Assembly: GCA_030998225.1 (NCBI GenBank)
Contig: JAPYXD010000754.1
Coordinates: forward strand, 6,448,001-6,512,000
Direction: 5' to 3'
DNA length: 64,000 nucleotides
Source: Diplolepis rosae
Lineage: Eukaryota; Arthropoda; Insecta; Hymenoptera; Diplolepididae
Shown here: positions 59,513 to 64,000 of the stretch, piece after piece
Position numbering within the stretch: position 1 is the first letter of the stretch
Layout: every line of letters begins with the position of its first letter
Position numbers and translations under genes: made by a program
The notes under the pieces: generated by a model
Told to the model about the DNA's origin: nothing
Databases searched by the model: none
Seen by the model: the letters and a program-made list of their open reading frames with translations, nothing else

Positions 59513-61500
59513 ATATAATATAGTAGAAATTACTCCAAACTTCATTGTCCTAATTATTCTGAAAATAGATTTACCTAGATAGCATTTTTCTTTACCTCAT
59601 CAAGTTTCCTAACATTTTATGTTATCTACACTTCATATGACAGACAGGACAAATTTTGATAAGGTTGGCGGAATTTCCGATGATAGGATAGAAAATCTCT
59701 GAGCTCTCTCAATGCAATACGAGAGTAATTCCAATTTAAAATCACATGCTTCCAATTTTAATAATCCTTGAATTATTATAATCTTGGGGCAAGAAATTCA
59801 TCTAAAATGAAGTGAAAGGAAGCAATTTTTTATATTTTTATTCGCTAGATCTTAATGCTTTTTCATACTTTTAACTGGAATCATGATAACTATGGGGAAA
59901 ATTACAAAACTTTCAAAGTATTCTCGAGGGGCCTATATGTTAGGGTTACGATCACAGTTGTTGAACAAAATTAAAAAAACCTGCACATCTTTAGTTTTTG
60001 CTCTTTTAATAGAATTTATATTCTTTTTTCTTCAATAAATTTATTCGATAAAAACGAATTTTTTATTTAAAATGGATTTTTTGAATGATACGAGAGATAA
60101 ATTCAGTTAAATAGATTTTATTGCTTCTTTAAAAAGATATTGCAAAAGTAATGAAAATTTTCATAATAATTAGTTAAAATATTCGACTATCTAAAATCAT
60201 TCATGATATTTAAGAAAAATTGACAATGAGCTTTGATTGTTTGTCTTCAATAAGAGACATTTTTATATTTTATGCATTAAAATTGGATTATTTAAAAACT
60301 ATTACATGGAGAAACTTTTTATAGCAATATATGTTTTATTTTATATTGATAATTCTAAAAAATATTAGGAATCTATGGAAAACTTTAGTATAGGTTATAG
60401 TAAAGTTTGATACAATCTATTGTAAATTATCATATAGTTCATCTAAAGTTCAGTATTTTGCTGTTATAAATTCTCATCATGACACGTTTTTCCCTAAATT
60501 GAAACATAGTTTAACGAAAATTGTAAATATGGGTATCTCTGTGTTGCCTCCTGTAATGAGAATGCAATTATAATGAAAAATAGAGGTTTTTACAAAATTT
60601 TTGAATTCTAAAAAAATAAATCATTGTATTAGAACTTGGTTTAACCACTTTTTTCCAATTTCCACAAAATAAAAACTTTATTTAAAATTTATTGAAAAAT
60701 TCCATAAAAATAATTTTTGTTTTTTTTATTCTTTCTTTAATGGAGACTATGATTTATATGTTTTAATTTTAAATTATCAAAAATTATCCAGAGTGAAAAA
60801 GTATAATATGTATTGAATAAATTAATGCAAATTTCAGAAAGGAAAAATATTTAGATTATATATTAAGTTAAATATTAATTTTAGAGCCGGAGGGCAAAAA
60901 ATTTGATGGAAGTGATAAAAAGTAAAAGTAATAACACTTTAACGAGTTAAATTTGGTGGAAAGGATTACGTGCTTAAGACTTTTCCGACGTTCCCCTATA
61001 AAGTAAGAAATTAATCTGTTTTTTACTCGATCGTTGACATCGATTTATCGTCCTAAGATAAGCAGTTTCTACCACCAACACTAATGATTGTCATGCACTT
61101 GACAGTCGAGCAGGTTTATTATTTACTTGGGACATGCAATTAGGCAATTATTTTACTTGACAATTGCCTATTACAAAGAAGAGAGGGTCCACAGCCTCCT
61201 ACTTTTATATCTCGTCTTCTTCCTCGAGGGACACTCACTCAATTTGTTAAGTCAATAGATTTTATTACTTACGTCCGTTGCGTGTTAGGAAAACACCAAT
61301 CACATCGCGAATAAAGATTGATAAGAAAGGTTTCCCAAAGTTAGAAGCGACTTTTATAAGGTTAAGAAGTAAGGAATCAACCCTTACCAAAAGAAGACTT
61401 TTTATGGGTCAACGGGTTTTTTTGTACGTCGAAAGATAAGTATTTCCTTCTAGGCCTTGAGGAAATGACAGCATATAAAAGTTTCTGTTGTCAAAAAAAC
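59513..61500. other. gene-less sequence upstream of wake
   Basis: No gene recognised. The part from about 60950 to 61490 is less AT-rich and has no repeat signature visible here, so it could hold regulatory sequence or an untranslated exon; nothing in the sequence proves this. Confidence 0.35.
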
Positions 61501-61636
61501 AAATCTAAATGGATGTTGTCATCATTTATTGGATACATTTTTATTTTAGAAAATATATAGAAAACAAATCATGGGTGCAGTTCCGAATAGGTGAATTCTC
61601 CGATTTCCTTCGAACTCCCCATATTTACGTATTTCG

Positions 61637-62345
61637 ACGCGCTGATTACGAATATAATAGTGAAAATTTCCGACTACCCGATTTTCATGGTAAAAACCAT
61701 GAAAATCATGGTTTTTGGCGTTTATCTCAGCCAATATGCAAAATTTCGCAAAATGTTCCGAATGTAATTTGTGTAGACCTCATCGAGATACATATTTTTT
61801 GTTATATGCATTTTTATATTGTATACTTTCTAAATCTGAATCAGTCAAGTTTTCACTTATTGAATCAGTGATTTGCTTTTTCACTGAATCATCAGTGGAA
61901 ACAATATTTTTCACTCTTAAATCAGTTAATTTTCACTGTTTAATTAGTAAAAACAATATTTTCCACTGTTAAATCAGTTACTTTTCACTGAAGTAATCAG
62001 TAGATTTGGACTAATTCAGATTTAGAGAGTAGGAGTAGTAGGAGCGTCAGGTTTTTCCCATCGTGTTTGAAAAAAGCCGTCCAATGTGCGGCAATGATTC
62101 ATGTCATAAACTTTTTCATCGAATTTTTCGAAAACTATTATTGCTATCGAAAAAATTTATGCGATATAAAATATGTATTTTTATGAGAGCTATAGAATTT
62201 GTCTGAAACATTTCTCAAAATGTTCAGTATTTTCTTAGATAAACGCCAAAAACCATGATTTTCATGGGGTTTTTATGGTTTTTACCATGAAAATCGGCTA
62301 GTCAAAAATTTTCACTATTATATTCGTAATCAGTGCGCCAAGAAA
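61637..62345. repeat. palindromic element split by an ATCAGT-family MITE
   Basis: GCGCTGATTACGAATATAAT at the left recurs inverted at 62320-62342 (ATATTCGTAATCAGTGCGCC). Arms share CCATGAAAATCATGGTTTTT and GGCGTTTATCT. The MITE at 61826-62029 lies between the arms. Open frames at 61509-61871 and 61546-61734 follow the palindrome and are not supported as genes. Confidence 0.65.
61826..62029. mobile_element. ATCAGT-family MITE, 204 bp, TA-flanked
   Basis: Ends CTTTCTAAATCTGAATCAGT and inverted CTCTCTAAATCTGAATTAGT with TA outside both. Interior words TTTCACTG and CAGTTAATTTTCACTG as in the other copies. Confidence 0.75.
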
Positions 62346-63363
62346 GTAAGTACACACAGTTTCAAAGAAATAGGAGGATTCACCTTTTCGGAACTTTATT
62401 CCAGATTATTCAAAAATTGCATCACGATTTTCGGTCCCTCAATGCAATTTTCTAGAGAGAAAAGGGTTCTTAAATCTATAATTTGTTATCATTACCAGAG
62501 AAAATCGATGCTAAAACAATTAGGAAAATATTCCCCCGAACGACTAAGTTTATTGAAGACTATAATGAAGGAACGATGGCTTATTAGTATGAAAATTACT
62601 GCCCCATATATCGTTTTTAGTTGACAAATTAATTTTCTTCTTTGAAGACTGTAAAAGCGCTAATAGTTACTAGTTAACTAATTAATGGTACTAATAAACT
62701 AGCTAATAGTAATAAGTTTAATCTTCTTGAAGACGATGAACTTATATGAAATTTGTGTTGCATAGGGGCATATTCATTATTCACGCTTTGTTGACCAAAA
62801 GGAAAAGTCTGGAACTGTAAAGTTAAAAGCATCGACGATGACTTCCTTTCTTTGTTTCGTATGTGGATGATCACTAGAATAGTGTTTTTACCGTTTGCTT
62901 CCTTATAAAAAAATGCAAATTCATGATTACTATTCTCTGTTTCCCAAAGTGGTAACAAATAAATTGATGGCAGTTATTGGTTTGTACAATAATCTATTTT
63001 ATGAATCTCCCTCTAGAATTAGTTAATTAATTCTAATTGTAGTAATTGCTTCATCAATACGGCATGAATAATTCTATCTTCATACTAATTTTTTGAAAAT
63101 ATACCTAAACTCAAATTTTGTATAAAAGAAGTTTAATTACACTTTTATTGCAATTGCAAGAAATTTAAAAATCCAGATGTTTCATTTAATTGAAGTTTCT
63201 TTATAGAAATGACAATTTCTCTAATTTATTTTATTCTTTTGTTTGAGTGAAAATTAAGGATAAAAAAGGACACATTAAATGAATGAACGGTCTAAATATC
63301 ATTTTTGATGTTGTCATCTGATATTTTTTGTTAAAAATAAATAAGTGATTTAATTTTTCTTTA
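62346..63363. other. gene-less sequence near right edge
   Basis: AT-rich, no domain seen. A 94-codon minus-strand frame (62958-62674) and a 60-codon plus-strand frame (62442-62624) have no motifs. Confidence 0.35.
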
Positions 63364-63575
63364 CATGGCCATTGATCATTCGGACCACGTGACTATATTT
63401 CTTGAACATTTTTGTAAGATAAATTTTTAATTTACAAAAGGTCTAAAAATTTGTATAAATTACAGTTTTTTTGTCTGGAAATTTGTATTGAAACCAAGTT
63501 AAGGCTAAAGTTATCTTACAGAAATAATTTAACATATGGTTTAGTCACGTGGTCAGGTTGATCTATGGTCTTAAG
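63364..63575. repeat. fold-back repeat with GACCACGTGA ends
   Basis: CATGGCCATTGATCATTCGG with CCACGTGAC at the left is matched inverted by GTCACGTGGTCAGG and GATCTATGGTC at the right. A single related half occurs at 43291. Confidence 0.55.
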
Positions 63576-64000
63576 AAAATCGCTGTAAATTTTCATCATA
63601 TAAAGTTCATAGCTCTAGAAATTTAGAACATCGAAAATATAATGAGTAAAAAATATATTGATAATTTTGAATTATTATTTTAATTTTGTTGATATTGAAT
63701 TATTCTTGTTTTAGAACAAAAATCTGTTAAAGTATGAAATAAAATGAGTTTTTAGCGCCTTTCATAGAATTTTTTTTTAATATGCTAAAGCAATATTTTT
63801 TATGAAATCCAAATTTTGTAAATTTTAGTAATTTTTTTAAAACGTCTCTCAAAATATGTAATTAGATTGACAACAATTTTGATTCATTTTTTTATAAAGA
63901 GATACGAATTTACTTTTCCAATTAAAACTAAAGAATTGGAAATTTCAAATGTTATTATGTTTAGAATGCTTCAGAAATAATTAATAGCGTCTATATGAAT

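Noticed and set aside
61509..61871. 120-codon plus-strand frame upstream of wake
   Set aside because: It spans the arm of a palindrome and runs into a MITE; a similar frame on the other strand shows that it is a composition effect.
62674..62958. 94-codon minus-strand frame that might be a 5' exon of wake
   Set aside because: No motif, no convincing splice signals and low-complexity Ser/Leu end; the ATG at 56962 already has an upstream in-frame stop.

Overview
The window looks like a piece of an insect nuclear genome: AT-rich, long GT-AG introns, and typical arthropod transposons (BEL/Pao, irritans-type mariner, Penelope-like elements, many fold-back MITEs). The order cannot be fixed from sequence alone. 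Only one host gene is convincing. It lies on the minus strand from 56962 to 16330 and is the insect orthologue of vertebrate ANKFN1 / Drosophila wide awake (wake), a scaffold with ankyrin repeats, one fibronectin type III domain and a C-terminal Ras-association domain. Eleven coding exons could be placed by eye. All ten introns are GT-AG, every splice phase is compatible, and the total is 4680 nt (1559 codons plus stop). Exon 1 ends at 55720, followed by exons 51264-51118, 50866-50788, 43165-43062, 31459-31202, 29517-29215, 23046-22607, 22459-22080, 21981-21372, 19954-19175 and 16665-16330.

Layout. 1-3.4 kb: repeat-derived DNA with a decayed Tc1/mariner-type transposase fragment. 3.46-11.47 kb: a TA-flanked inverted-repeat element interrupted by a BEL/Pao LTR retrotransposon (4250-11224; 637-bp LTRs that look identical; tRNA-Tyr-type primer site; broken frames). 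11.5-16.3 kb: gene-less AT-rich DNA with a few MITEs, downstream of wake. 16.3-57.0 kb: wake, its introns packed with repeats: a mariner 14 bp from a splice donor, a tRNA-derived SINE-like insertion folded back on itself, a 4.1-kb palindrome of two divergent Penelope-like elements carrying GIY-YIG coding remnants and hammerhead ribozyme motifs, Tc1-like fold-back elements, TTAA-flanked MITEs, a 12-bp minisatellite in alternating orientation, and a 255-bp tandem repeat of double hairpins. 57-64 kb: upstream of the wake start; another Penelope-like palindrome, a second SINE-like copy with a 26-bp flanking repeat, further MITEs, and no recognised gene.

The host gene accounts for about 7% of the bases; most recognisable structure outside it is inverted-repeat DNA. 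The strongest signals for follow-up are the nine hammerhead-like motifs at Penelope-like termini, the tRNA-like composite SINE family with target-site duplications, and the hairpin-pair satellite. Element boundaries were read by eye and may be off by a few bases.
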